Below the pieces are notes generated by a model, which was given only the letters and a program-made list of their open reading frames with translations, was not told where the DNA came from and ran no database searches. Position numbers and translations under genes: made by a program. Shown piece after piece: positions 1-7,859 of a stretch of DNA of 32,288 nucleotides (its first letter is position 1; every line of letters begins with the position of its first letter). This DNA is from Salinibacterium sp. (lineage in GTDB: Bacteria > Actinomycetota > Actinomycetes > Actinomycetales > Microbacteriaceae): positions 1 to 32,288 of the forward strand of contig JANXVG010000065.1 of NCBI GenBank assembly GCA_025351795.1, read 5' to 3'.

Positions 1-2
1 TC

Positions 3-416
3 GCCGAGGATCTCGGCATCCCCGCATCCTCGGCACGCTATCGAACTCGTCGGCTTGAGGAACTCGGTATTTTGCAAATTGTCGGAATCGCAAACCCGCT
101 TGCTATCGGGTTTGATCGTCTCGCGATGATCGGAATTCGAACGGAACCAGGCACGGCTCGATCCGTTTGCGAAGCACTGTCGAACCTGCCCGAGACCAGT
201 TATGTCATCATGACGACCGGGCGATTCGACGTCATGGCTGAAGTCATTTGCCGAGACATCGAACACTTCACTGACGTGATCAACGATCGGATGCAAGCGA
301 TTGATGGCGTTCTTTCAACTGAGTCATTCTTCGTTCTTGAGGCCCACAAACTGGCGTACGGCTGGGGAGTTGGTAACGTCCCCGGGCCTAGCCGGTTGAA
401 TCTAGGTTCTCCCTAG
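3..416 (+). CDS. Lrp/AsnC family transcriptional regulator (5' truncated by window)
   Basis: The reading frame is open from the first bases, so the start lies outside the window. The visible protein begins inside the recognition part of an AsnC-type HTH (LGIPASSARYRTRRLEELGI) and continues into the ligand-binding RAM/AsnC effector domain, including 'TTGRFDVMAEVICRD', a typical beta-strand segment of that fold. Lrp/AsnC proteins form dimers and octamers that sense amino acids or related small molecules and regulate transport and catabolic genes. The ligand cannot be told from this fragment. The neighbour on the right is in the opposite orientation and separated by about 330 bases, so no operon partner is visible here. 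Confidence 0.85.
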   Translation, partial: AEDLGIPASSARYRTRRLEELGILQIVGIANPLAIGFDRLAMIGIRTEPGTARSVCEALSNLPETSYVIMTTGRFDVMAEVICRDIEHFTDVINDRMQAIDGVLSTESFFVLEAHKLAYGWGVGNVPGPSRLNLGSP

Positions 417-746
417 CGCCCAGTTACTTATGCTGAAGAGTTCGGTGGGCTGGTGCGGTTCGAACTGCATCACCCAGATCAGACTGCGGATCTACATGAC
501 GACGAGTGCGCCCGTGTTCACTCAACGAGGGCATGGCAAGGATTCGCTAGCCCGGATATTCCGGAAGCCGTGGTCGCGCGAGTCTCGATCGGCGCGACCC
601 GGCCGACTGCATCCCGTCCGCGATCGGGCTCCTGATGGATGTGGCCCCGGTCACTTCTCGCTGGACCGCGCCTGCCACGTACTGGGGCGCGGTGGGCGGG
701 GCAGCGCGGCACAATGCCTCGCAGCTCCTCGTCGAACTACACCGAT
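417..746. other. Intergenic stretch with no recognised gene
   Basis: About 330 bases between the AsnC-type gene and the convergent MarR gene. Open frames exist on both strands, but none gives a recognisable domain or has a credible ribosome binding site. The frames that run through 747-1011 are antisense to MarR. A decayed gene is possible but cannot be supported. Confidence 0.4.
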
Positions 747-1175
747 CTACGGTTCGCCGAGCATACGCTCGAGCGCGGGTATCGCGGCGCGGATGCTGGC
801 TACGTCGTCGTCGTCGAGTGCGGCCAGCAGATCGAAGGCCACGGCCGCGCGGGCGGCGCGGGCCTGCAGCACCGCATCCGTTCCCGCTGGAGTCACTTCG
901 ATGAGTGACACCCGGCCGTCGTCAGGGTCGGAGTTGCGAATGACGAGGCCGCGCGTTTCGAGCTCAGCGACCATGCGGGTGGTGCTCGGCGCAGATACCA
1001 GCTCGACCTGAGCGAGATCGGCAAGCCTGATCGGCCCGTGTTTGGTCACGGATGCGAGGGCCGAGAGTAATCCATGACTGAGACCACCCTGGGCCAAGCG
1101 CAAACGTCGGTTGAATCGGCCGACGATGTAGGCGAGCCGCGAAGCCAGTTCGTCGTCGGCTAACTGCTCAGGCAT
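747..1175 (-). CDS. MarR family transcriptional regulator
   Basis: A 142-residue protein starting [14 protein letters not shown], the usual MarR length. It shows the winged-helix core: '[20 protein letters not shown]' as the recognition helix region and '[21 protein letters not shown]' as the wing with the conserved D-x-R-x-S pattern, flanked by dimerisation helices. The ATG at 1173-1175 lies inside the end of the upstream MFS exporter gene (8-bp overlap), so translation is probably coupled. I prefer this start to upstream ones because those residues would be antisense-like sequence inside the exporter. MarR proteins typically repress the efflux gene next to them and release DNA when they bind phenolic or other lipophilic ligands. 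This one probably autoregulates the two-gene operon through the palindrome upstream of the exporter. The ligand is unknown. Confidence 0.92.
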   Translation of the reverse strand: MPEQLADDELASRLAYIVGRFNRRLRLAQGGLSHGLLSALASVTKHGPIRLADLAQVELVSAPSTTRMVAELETRGLVIRNSDPDDGRVSLIEVTPAGTDAVLQARAARAAVAFDLLAALDDDDVASIRAAIPALERMLGEP

Positions 1176-2958
1176 CGCTGAGCTCAACCGCGATGCCAGG
1201 CGCCGCACCTGGTGAGAGAGCGCGCGCGGCCGATGGTCCCGGGCCAGGTACCGGCTCGTCAACGTGCACATACTTGCCACCGGCGAAGAGCGAAGCGACC
1301 GCTCCGATGACCGACATGACGGCCGCAGCAATGAACACGATGATCAGCCCAGCATGGAACGGCTCAGAGATAAGTTGCGGGAAGAAGGTTTTGCCGGTGA
1401 GCGCCTCGACGTTAGCCGGCGACAAGGCTTTGAGTGCACCGGTGGGGCCAAGGATCGATTCGATCGGGTTGTAGCCGAGGAATGCGGCAAAGAGGCTTCC
1501 GACCGGGGGAGTGGCCGCCACTTCATCGGCGACCGTTGCGCTCACCCCGTGGTCGGTGAGTCCAGCGCGCATGGCATTCGGCAGCGTGTTAGCGAGCCCG
1601 GCGATCATCAGCGAGAAGAAGATTCCGATCGACAACGAGTTGCCAGCGTTTTGGAATGTTCCCGTCATTCCGGAAGCCGCGCCGCGCTGATTCGCCGGCA
1701 CACTGTTCATGATGGCGGTGCGGTTCGGGGCCGCGAACATTCCGGAGCCGATGCCGTTGAGGAAGGTGATGACCGCGAACATCCAGTATGCGAAGTTCAC
1801 GGGAATCAGCAGGAGCGCGACAAACGTGACGGCCACGAGCAAGAGCCCGCCCGCTGCGAATGGCCGGGCGCCGAATCGGTCAGAGAGCGTTCCCGAGATG
1901 GGTCCAGAAACGAGAAACCCGATCGTGAGAGGCAGCAAGTAGATGCCCGCCCAGAGCGGTGTGCTCTCGTAGGAGTAGCCGTGCAGTGGCAGCCAGATTC
2001 CCTGCAGCCAGATGATGAGCATGAACTGCAGACCGCCTCGACCAACCGAAGCCAGGAGGCCAGCGAAGTTACCCCATGCGAACGCCTGAATGCGAAATAG
2101 CCGCATGTTGAACATCGGATCGGTGACCCGAAGCTCGAGGAATACGAAGAAGACGAGCAGCAGGATGCCGCCGATGATGCTGCCAAGTACCCACGGGTTG
2201 GCCCACCCGGTGACGCTGTCGCCGTACGGCTGAATTCCATAGGTGATTCCGGCCAAAAGTGACGTAAGTCCGATACCGAACACGATGTTGCCCGGCCAGT
2301 CGACCGTGCCTGTGCCGCGCACGCCCACTTCGTGAAGCGACTTGTACGACCAGATGGTGCCGAGAATGCCGAACGGCACACTCACAATGAAGATCGCGTG
2401 CCAGTCGATTGTGGCCAGCACCCCGCCGACGATGAGTCCCAGGAAGGTGCCAGCGATGGCGGCGATCTGGTTGATTCCGATGGCAAAGCCGCGTCGCTCA
2501 GCCGGGAAGGCATCCGTCAGAATGGCAGTCGAATTGGCAAACAGCATAGCGCCGCCGACCGCTTGCACAACGCGCCACCCGATCAGCCAGAGTGCGCCGG
2601 CACCGCCGGAGAGCGGGTCGAAGACAAGCGCGATCGCCGCGAGGGTGAAGATCACGAAACCGAGGTTGTAGATGCGCACCCGGCCGTAGATATCGCCGAG
2701 ACGACCGAAGCTCATCACGAGTACGGCCGTCACCAAGATGTAGCCCATCAGCATCCAGAGCAGGTAGCTCACGTTGCCCGGTTCAAGCGGGTTGAGGTTG
2801 ATGCCGGTGAAGATTGCAGGCAGCGAAATGAGCACAATTGACCCATTGATCGTGGCCATCAGAATGCCGAGTGTGGTGTTGCTCAGCGCGATCCATTTGT
2901 AGTGTGGGTGATCTTTGTTAAACATCCCCGTGCGTGCACGAACGGCTCTTTTAGCCAC
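1168..2958 (-). CDS. MFS drug exporter, DHA2 (EmrB/QacA-like) family
   Basis: A 596-residue integral membrane protein, the right size for a 14-helix DHA2 proton-driven multidrug exporter. The motif A-like loop '[18 protein letters not shown]' follows helix 2, and the helix 5 region has the antiporter-type sequence '[19 protein letters not shown]'. A second '[12 protein letters not shown]' loop lies in the middle of the protein. The GTG start at 2956-2958 is supported by a Shine-Dalgarno GGAGGC five bases upstream. An internal ATG 11 codons later is an alternative without such a site. The gene is first in an operon with a MarR regulator, which overlaps its 3' end, so it is most likely an inducible efflux pump for toxic lipophilic compounds. 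Substrate specificity cannot be read from the sequence. The C-terminal tail is Pro/Ala-rich and cytoplasmic. Confidence 0.92.
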   Translation of the reverse strand: MAKRAVRARTGMFNKDHPHYKWIALSNTTLGILMATINGSIVLISLPAIFTGINLNPLEPGNVSYLLWMLMGYILVTAVLVMSFGRLGDIYGRVRIYNLGFVIFTLAAIALVFDPLSGGAGALWLIGWRVVQAVGGAMLFANSTAILTDAFPAERRGFAIGINQIAAIAGTFLGLIVGGVLATIDWHAIFIVSVPFGILGTIWSYKSLHEVGVRGTGTVDWPGNIVFGIGLTSLLAGITYGIQPYGDSVTGWANPWVLGSIIGGILLLVFFVFLELRVTDPMFNMRLFRIQAFAWGNFAGLLASVGRGGLQFMLIIWLQGIWLPLHGYSYESTPLWAGIYLLPLTIGFLVSGPISGTLSDRFGARPFAAGGLLLVAVTFVALLLIPVNFAYWMFAVITFLNGIGSGMFAAPNRTAIMNSVPANQRGAASGMTGTFQNAGNSLSIGIFFSLMIAGLANTLPNAMRAGLTDHGVSATVADEVAATPPVGSLFAAFLGYNPIESILGPTGALKALSPANVEALTGKTFFPQLISEPFHAGLIIVFIAAAVMSVIGAVASLFAGGKYVHVDEPVPGPGPSAARALSPGAAPGIAVELSDA

Positions 2959-2997
2959 GATCGCCTCCGATGTCGGGCTCCTCGTCGAGCGCCATGC

Positions 2998-3022
2998 AAT
3001 TAGTTGTTGTGTGCTAACTATA
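2998..3022 (-). promoter_or_regulatory. Promoter and candidate MarR operator of the exporter-marR operon
   Basis: Read on the minus strand, a -10 hexamer TATAGT (3017-3022) is followed by an inverted repeat with TAGTT/AACTA arms (3001-3005 and 3016-3020, 10-base spacer). The repeat overlaps the -10 and the expected transcription start, where a MarR dimer would block RNA polymerase. Placement and symmetry are seen; binding is inferred. Confidence 0.5.
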
Positions 3023-3048
3023 TCTGCTGAGCGGGGACGACGGTGCGC

Positions 3049-3984
3049 TCAGAAGTCGATCGACGGCTCATCGTTCACCGAGAGGGTGAGTACCGCCTCC
3101 TGTACCAGCTCGTTCTCCTCGATCTCGTGCTCGATACGCCGCAGCACCTCGGCGACGTTCGACTCGGGACGATCACCGACGAGGTCGACAGCGGCAACCA
3201 CGAATACCTTGCCCGGCCCAAGGAATTCGAGGTGTAAGTAGGTTACCCGCGCGATCTCTGCGTGCGCGAGCAGGGACTTCCCGGTTCGCGTACGTACGGC
3301 CGCGGGAGGTTGCGAACCAATCAGGTACGTGCGGTTGCGGCTGATCAGGATCACCGCGACCACCGCTAGCAGCGCTCCAATGAGGATCGAGCCAATCGCG
3401 TCATACGCCGACACTCCGGTGATCTGGTGCAGCACAATGCCGCTGAACGCGATCGCGAGGCCGACGAGTGCGGCAGCATCCTCGGCGAGCACTGCACGCA
3501 ACGTAGCGTCGGAGCCGTTGAGCGCATAGTCAAACGTCGTACGACGGTACTGCGCTGCCCTGCGCCGCGCTTGCACGAGTGACTGCACGAACGAGAAACC
3601 TTCGACGAGCACAGAAATACCGAGTACCAGGTAGGCGATGCCGAAATTTGTCGTCGGATCGGGGGTGAACAGTTCCTGGATACCGTGCTGCACTGACACG
3701 ACGGCTCCGGCCGTGAACACGCCGACGGCGGCAAAGAGCGACCATATGTAGGCCTCACGGCCGTAGCCGAGCGGATGCGATTCATCCGGTGGCCGCACCG
3801 ACCGTAGGTCGGCTATCAGAAGGAAGATTTCGTTACCCGCGTCGGCCCACGAGTGTGCCGCTTCGGCGAGCATCGATGCCGAACCGGTAACTGCGGCGGC
3901 GACACTCTTCGCGATGGCGACCAGGAGGTTCGAAACGAACGCGATGACGACGGTACGAATTGAGCTCGCGCGCTCGTTTGCCAT
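3049..3984 (-). CDS. Cation diffusion facilitator (CDF) family metal exporter
   Basis: A 311-residue protein with the six-helix CDF core and a C-terminal cytoplasmic domain. Metal-site residues are visible: 'AAHSWADAGNE' in helix 2 (His44 and Asp48, the HxxxD site) and 'LAEDAAALVG' in helix 5 (Glu168/Asp169 region). A typical cytoplasmic loop 'SHPLGYGREAYIWSLFAA' precedes helix 3. CDF proteins exchange Zn2+, Fe2+, Mn2+ or Co2+ for protons at the cytoplasmic membrane. The helix 2 His and the acidic helix 5 site leave the metal undecided. The gene is divergent from a glutathione peroxidase across 38 bases, which suggests a link between metal and peroxide stress but does not prove it. The -10-like TAGCGT ends 7 nt before the ATG and no Shine-Dalgarno is present, so the mRNA is probably leaderless. 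Confidence 0.92.
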   Translation of the reverse strand: MANERASSIRTVVIAFVSNLLVAIAKSVAAAVTGSASMLAEAAHSWADAGNEIFLLIADLRSVRPPDESHPLGYGREAYIWSLFAAVGVFTAGAVVSVQHGIQELFTPDPTTNFGIAYLVLGISVLVEGFSFVQSLVQARRRAAQYRRTTFDYALNGSDATLRAVLAEDAAALVGLAIAFSGIVLHQITGVSAYDAIGSILIGALLAVVAVILISRNRTYLIGSQPPAAVRTRTGKSLLAHAEIARVTYLHLEFLGPGKVFVVAAVDLVGDRPESNVAEVLRRIEHEIEENELVQEAVLTLSVNDEPSIDF

Positions 3985-4022
3985 ACAGCAAACGCTAGCG
4001 CGCGCCGACGTACGATGGCAGC
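3985..4022. promoter_or_regulatory. Compact divergent promoter region, both sides apparently leaderless
   Basis: Only 38 bases separate the two start codons. On the minus strand TAGCGT (3992-3997) ends 7 nt before the CDF ATG. On the plus strand TACGAT (4011-4016) ends 6 nt before the peroxidase GTG. Both fit the actinobacterial TANNNT -10 at leaderless distance. The two promoters must overlap, so the genes may be co-regulated or compete for polymerase. Confidence 0.55.
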
Positions 4023-4514
4023 GTGACGATTCGCGACATCCCGCTCACCACCATCGACGGCAGGCCTACGAGTCTTGCCGATTACGCCGACCAGGTGGTG
4101 CTGGTCGTGAACGTTGCATCGAAGTGTGGTCTCACGCCGCAATACACCAAACTCGAAGAGTTACAGAAGACGTACGGTCAGCGGGGCTTCACCGTGCTCG
4201 GGTTTCCGTGCAACCAGTTCGCCGGACAAGAGCCGGGCAGTGCCGAGAAGATTCAGGAATTCTGCTCGACCAACTTCGGCGTCACCTTTCCGCTCTTCGA
4301 GAAGACCACCGTGAACGGGCGACGCGCGCACCCGCTCTACCAGGAGCTCACGAAAACACCAGATCCCGATCAACAGGCCGGCCGGGTGAAGTGGAACTTC
4401 GAGAAGTTCATCATCACTCCCGATAACACCGTCAGTCGCTTTCGGCCGACCACTCAGCCGGACGACCCGCGCATCATCGCAACGATCGAGTCTGGCCTCA
4501 GCCGGAAGGTCTGA
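4023..4514 (+). CDS. Glutathione peroxidase family protein (thioredoxin-type, cysteine enzyme)
   Basis: A 163-residue cytoplasmic peroxidase of the GPx family. The catalytic tetrad is complete: Cys35 in 'VASKCG', Gln70 in 'FAGQEPG', and Trp124-Asn125 in 'VKWNFEKF'. The conserved 'GFPCNQF' block carries Cys63, and Cys81 in 'EFCSTNFG' lies where thioredoxin-dependent GPx enzymes have their resolving cysteine. The enzyme therefore probably reduces H2O2 or organic hydroperoxides with thioredoxin, or possibly mycothiol, rather than glutathione. Length is normal for bacterial BtuE/BsaA-like members. The GTG start is chosen because the N-terminus aligns with the family and a -10 hexamer sits 6 nt upstream with no Shine-Dalgarno. 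It is divergent from a metal exporter. Confidence 0.93.
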   Translation: MTIRDIPLTTIDGRPTSLADYADQVVLVVNVASKCGLTPQYTKLEELQKTYGQRGFTVLGFPCNQFAGQEPGSAEKIQEFCSTNFGVTFPLFEKTTVNGRRAHPLYQELTKTPDPDQQAGRVKWNFEKFIITPDNTVSRFRPTTQPDDPRIIATIESGLSRKV

Positions 4515-4638
4515 GCCGGGTGGCCCGACTCGCGCCGCGGCGAACCGAATATTCGTTCCACTCGCCTCACCGCTGGGGGGATTAACGCCCGCGCGCCCAG
4601 TATTCTCGTCACCGGAGACCACGACCCGAAAGCGACCC

Positions 4639-5544
4639 ATGCCAGACAGCCCGATCGCGGCCACGCCGTACGAGGTTCTCGGCGTGAGCCCGCGCGCAAC
4701 CGTTGACGAGTTGCGGCGTGCGTACCGCAAACGACTGCGGGAGGTGCATCCAGACACGGGCGGAGACCCGGCCAAATTTCACGCGGTGCAGCGCGCGTGG
4801 GAGCGCATCGGCAGCCCACAGAGTCGTGCTGCGTATGATGCGGGTGCACCGGCCGACTCGCACATCGCGTGGGAGGCCCGACCGGCTGGGCGCCAGGAGT
4901 CGCGGCCGCAAGCGCGTTCCCATGGGCACCCGGGAGGATGGCGTCGCGAACGGTATCTCACCCTGATGCGCGAATGGGTCGGCAGGGGAGTGCGGCTTGA
5001 CAACCCGTACGACGCGGCACTCGTGCGGTCTGCCCCGCTCGACATCCGGCATCTGCTCGCAGATGCCCTCGCCGAGGAGTCGACCGCCCGCGTGCTGTCT
5101 CACCTCGGTATCGGTTACACGATCTGGCATGACGTCGCGACCGGTTTACCTGAGAACAAGATCGATCACGTGGTGCTCGGGCCGAGTGGGCTCTACGCGT
5201 TGCTGTCCGAAGACTGGGGCGGGGCCGTGCGCATCAGGCGTGGCGAGCTGATCGGCGAATCGCTGCGCGCCGAACGGCCGATGCACGAACTCGCTGCACG
5301 TGCGAAAGTGCTTGCTCGCGCGGCGCGGGTTTCGTTCACCGCGCTCGCGATCGTCGTTCCCGATCAGCACTTTGAGGAAGCGCTAGCGGTGATCGGTCGT
5401 GCGCGCGGCACGGCCCACGTTGTCGTTCAGGCCAGCCGGATGCCGCAGCTATTGCGCGATGGAGTACCAGGAATGGTTCGCCCGGGCGGCACCGAAATCT
5501 TCGAGGTGCGTACCCGGCTGCACGCTGCGGTTCGCTTCGTGTAG
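4639..5544 (+). CDS. J-domain protein with C-terminal NERD-like domain
   Basis: A 301-residue protein. Residues about 8-68 form a J domain with the diagnostic HPD at 37-39 (REVHPDTGGD) and a closing 'SRAAYDAG', so it should stimulate an Hsp70 (DnaK) ATPase. After a Pro/Arg/Gly-rich linker (about 70-115), residues about 135-220 resemble the NERD (nuclease-related) fold: 'EESTARVLSHLG' followed by 'KIDHVVLGPSGLYALLSEDW', which matches the beta-strand Asp and the 'IDHVVxGPxG' block. There is no Gly/Phe-rich region, zinc-binding domain or substrate-binding domain as in true DnaJ, so this is a specialised co-chaperone. Whether the NERD-like part still cuts nucleic acid is unknown. A -10-like TATTCT lies at 4601-4606. 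It stands alone between the peroxidase and the LysR-like gene. Confidence 0.8.
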   Translation: MPDSPIAATPYEVLGVSPRATVDELRRAYRKRLREVHPDTGGDPAKFHAVQRAWERIGSPQSRAAYDAGAPADSHIAWEARPAGRQESRPQARSHGHPGGWRRERYLTLMREWVGRGVRLDNPYDAALVRSAPLDIRHLLADALAEESTARVLSHLGIGYTIWHDVATGLPENKIDHVVLGPSGLYALLSEDWGGAVRIRRGELIGESLRAERPMHELAARAKVLARAARVSFTALAIVVPDQHFEEALAVIGRARGTAHVVVQASRMPQLLRDGVPGMVRPGGTEIFEVRTRLHAAVRFV

Positions 5545-5572
5545 TCGAGCACTCGTGCAGGCTCCGCCGAAT

Positions 5573-6211
5573 TCAGCGGGTCTTCCCCGGCCGTCGGTTG
5601 GGAAACTTCAGTGGCTTCTTTTCCACCGGCGTCTTCTTCGATAGGGCTTTCTGCGGGCGAGCTGGCTCGTCATCGATCGTGCCGCGTGAGCTGTTGGCGG
5701 TGCGGCCGCGCACAATTCCGATGAACTCGTCGACTTCGGCGGTGGTGCGCGCGGTTGGCCAGACCAGGGCGATCGTCGTCACTGCGCCGTCTGTGAGTGG
5801 CCGTGCGATCACATCTTTTCGACTATGCGCGCGCGCAACGGGCTGCGGCATGATGGCGACGCCCACGTTTGCCGCGACGAGCTCGATGTCGTCGACGATA
5901 TTTTCGCCGCTGAGATCGGCGAGCGTGAGCTGGTCCGCTGCGTCAAACGCATGGTCTTTCGGCGCGACAACTACCGGCTGCTCGTCGTAGAGGCGAATGG
6001 TGGAGAGACCGATGCTTACGAGCGCATCGTCGACAACGGGAAGCCGCAGGAGCGCGACATCCGCGCTGCCGTCACGCAGGGCCGCGACGGCATCTGCGGG
6101 GATCAATCCACGAAGCTCAAGGTGTACTCGCGGCATCCGTTCGCTCCAGATACGGGCCCACTTTGTGGGCGTCACACCGGTCACAAAGGCGACGACGAAG
6201 GCTTCAGGCAC
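5573..6211 (-). CDS. LysR-type substrate-binding domain protein lacking the HTH
   Basis: A 212-residue protein that begins directly in a LysR periplasmic-binding-like effector domain (VPEAFVVAFVTGVTPTKWAR, then 'LRDGSADVALLRLPV', 'ANVGVAIMPQPVARA', 'DGAVTTIALVWPT'). It ends in a basic tail (KKTPVEKKPLKFPNRRPGK). Full LysR regulators have an N-terminal winged helix of about 60 residues. None is present, and the GTG at 6209-6211 is preceded 6 nt away by a -10-like TACCCT, so the short form appears to be the genuine gene and not a truncation. It may act as a ligand-dependent partner protein or bind nucleic acid through its basic tail; both ideas are inference. It is divergent from DUF5997, and I recall this pairing in other actinobacteria but could not check it. 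Confidence 0.8.
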   Translation of the reverse strand: MPEAFVVAFVTGVTPTKWARIWSERMPRVHLELRGLIPADAVAALRDGSADVALLRLPVVDDALVSIGLSTIRLYDEQPVVVAPKDHAFDAADQLTLADLSGENIVDDIELVAANVGVAIMPQPVARAHSRKDVIARPLTDGAVTTIALVWPTARTTAEVDEFIGIVRGRTANSSRGTIDDEPARPQKALSKKTPVEKKPLKFPNRRPGKTR

Positions 6212-6247
6212 GAGAATAGGGTAACGGCACCGGGTACCCTTAACCCC
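6212..6247. promoter_or_regulatory. Back-to-back leaderless promoters with identical TACCCT -10 elements
   Basis: A 36-base intergenic region between two divergent GTG starts. TACCCT on the plus strand (6235-6240) lies 7 nt before the DUF5997 GTG. TACCCT on the minus strand (plus coordinates 6218-6223) lies 6 nt before the LysR-like GTG. No Shine-Dalgarno is present on either side. Each -35 would fall on or near the opposite start codon, so transcription of the pair is likely interdependent. Confidence 0.55.
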
Positions 6248-6673
6248 GTGCCCACCCAGACTATGAAGCCCGAGACCGCCGCAAAAAAACTTGGGGTTTA
6301 CCTTCCAGCGACTCCGGAGGTCTTTCGCGAAGGGCCGATCTCGCGCGTCGAGTTTCTCGAAATGCAGGCTGAGCCACCCGAGTGGCTCGCCGATTTGCGT
6401 CGGGCTGGTCCGCATCCGCGCCCCGTTGTGGCGCAGAAGCTCGGTATCTCAATCTCGGGTCTCGCCCGGGGCGGTGTGACGGATGCCCTCACGACGGCCG
6501 AGATCAAGTCACTCCTCGAGGCGCCGCCTGCGTGGCTCGTCACCGAGCGCGCTACCCAAGCCGCAGTGCGTGACGACGCGATTCGGGTGAAGTCAGAGCA
6601 CGCAGTCAAAGCCCAGCAGCGAACGAAAGCCGAGCAGCGGGCGCAGGTCGAGCAGCGCACGAAACGGGACTGA
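6248..6673 (+). CDS. DUF5997 family protein
   Basis: A 141-residue protein with the recognisable start region 'MKPETAAKKLGVYLPATPEVF' of the actinobacterial family DUF5997. This is followed by a helical segment with 'EWLADLRRAGPHPRPVVAQKLGISISGLARGG', which looks HTH-like, and 'TTAEIKSLLEAPPAWLVTERA'. The last 30 residues are a charged, repetitive tail built on 'QQRTKAEQRAQVEQRTKR'. Function is unknown. The GTG at 6248 fits a leaderless mRNA (TACCCT ends 7 nt upstream). An internal ATG five codons on (6263) is the alternative and matches the usual family start. It is divergently paired with the HTH-less LysR-like protein, so the two may act together; this is inference from position. Confidence 0.8.
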   Translation: MPTQTMKPETAAKKLGVYLPATPEVFREGPISRVEFLEMQAEPPEWLADLRRAGPHPRPVVAQKLGISISGLARGGVTDALTTAEIKSLLEAPPAWLVTERATQAAVRDDAIRVKSEHAVKAQQRTKAEQRAQVEQRTKRD

Positions 6674-6896
6674 TCCGGGTCGGCCAGCGATAGCACTTGC
6701 GCTGGCATCCGCGGATGTCAGAAGTTGGCTCGTGCAAGCTGAACTGTTCACCCAGTGGCGGGCGCCGATGACCCGCAAGCTACGTGCAGGCCACGTTGGT
6801 TACCCGTGACGCGACCGGTGATTTCTCACCCGATCGACTGCCCTCAGGCGAGCATCCGTTTAGAATTCTTGGTAGACCGTCCGGGCCGGGGGTGAG

Positions 6897-7694
6897 ATGT
6901 TCGAGTACGGAGCCTATTTTCTGGCGAAACCACTGATGTCTCTGTGGCTCCGCTCGTCTAGTCGCTCGTGGCGAGTGCTTCCGCGACCGACGGATACCCC
7001 GTCGGTTCACGCGCACGGCGTCGATGCCGATCATATGCTGCTGCTGGGCGCGGGTATGGCGGTGGGCTACAACGTGCTATCCCATGAACTTGCGCTCGGT
7101 GGCAGCCTCGCACGTGCGCTGACGGCTCTCACACATCGCGGCACCGACATCGACATTGTCGTCGATCCCAACATGACGGTGCCGACGGCGATTACCGCGA
7201 TTGGGTCGCTCCAGATTGCACGGTTTGACGCGATTGTTCTCACTCTCGGAGGAATCGAGTCGCTCCAGCTGATGCCGGGAGGCCGGTGGCTGCGGCAGGT
7301 GGCCGCCCTCCTCGACGCGATTGAATCGCTTGCGCCGCCAAGCCTTCGAGTCTTCATGATTGCTATTCCCATTCCGGCTATTCTGTCGCTTCCGCGGATC
7401 GCTCAGCGACTGGTCGGTCGTCAGTACCTGGTTCTCAACAAGTGTTCACGGACCGTTGTCGCTCAGCATCCGCAAGCCACATTCATCGAGTTTTCGCCGC
7501 TTCCAGGTAACCTCGAGAGCTTGTCGGGTCGACGAACGTACGAGAATTGGGCTGCCCTCATTGCGCCATCGATGAATGTGGCACTCGATAGGCAAGCTCT
7601 CGCCGCCGACGATGGCGTCGATGAGCAAGCGCGACAACATGCACGAGACGAACTCGGCGTAGTCGACCCGAATCTGGATGAGCGGCTGGACTAG
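6897..7694 (+). CDS. SGNH/GDSL-hydrolase-like protein, probably catalytically degenerate (paralog A)
   Basis: A 265-residue protein with the order of an SGNH hydrolase fold: a membrane-near hydrophobic N-terminus, 'WRVLPRPTD', then 'DHMLLLGAGMAVGYNVLSHELAL' at the place of block I, 'AIVLTLGGIESLQLMP' at block III, and 'RRTYENWAALIAPSM' near the C-terminus at block V. In active members I know of, block III reads G-x-N-D; here it is GGIES, so the oxyanion-hole Asn is missing. The block I serine is replaced by Ala in 'GAG', and the terminal His is absent ('YENWA'). It may be a pseudo-enzyme binding a lipid or glycan. A second copy of the family lies at 11944-12690. The ATG follows a G-rich 'GGGGGTGAG', and TAGAAT at 6861-6866 could be the -10. 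Confidence 0.6.
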   Translation: MFEYGAYFLAKPLMSLWLRSSSRSWRVLPRPTDTPSVHAHGVDADHMLLLGAGMAVGYNVLSHELALGGSLARALTALTHRGTDIDIVVDPNMTVPTAITAIGSLQIARFDAIVLTLGGIESLQLMPGGRWLRQVAALLDAIESLAPPSLRVFMIAIPIPAILSLPRIAQRLVGRQYLVLNKCSRTVVAQHPQATFIEFSPLPGNLESLSGRRTYENWAALIAPSMNVALDRQALAADDGVDEQARQHARDELGVVDPNLDERLD

Positions 7695-7859
7695 ATTTCG
7701 TGCGACCCGTTCGCGGCGAGCGGGGCAGCTATCAATCGTCGCAGCGACGGCGCGGGAATTGGGTGACTGCGACGCCGTGTCTGCATGTTCCCCGTAACTC
7801 GCGTACCGTAGAGATCGGCATCCTATTGTGGGGGAGCCGTTAACGGAGCAGGTACACGC

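Noticed and set aside
458-475. tRNA 3' end suggested by GGTTCGAACTGC
   Set aside because: No matching acceptor stem, anticodon arm or D-arm can be drawn around it.
430-1011. Plus-strand open frames overlapping the MarR gene
   Set aside because: They are antisense to a clear MarR protein, show no domain and have Arg/Ser-rich composition typical of shadow frames in high-GC DNA.
4541-4558. CGAATATTCG palindrome before the J-domain gene as an SOS box
   Set aside because: The GAAC and GTTC half-sites are about ten bases apart, not four, so it does not fit the LexA consensus.
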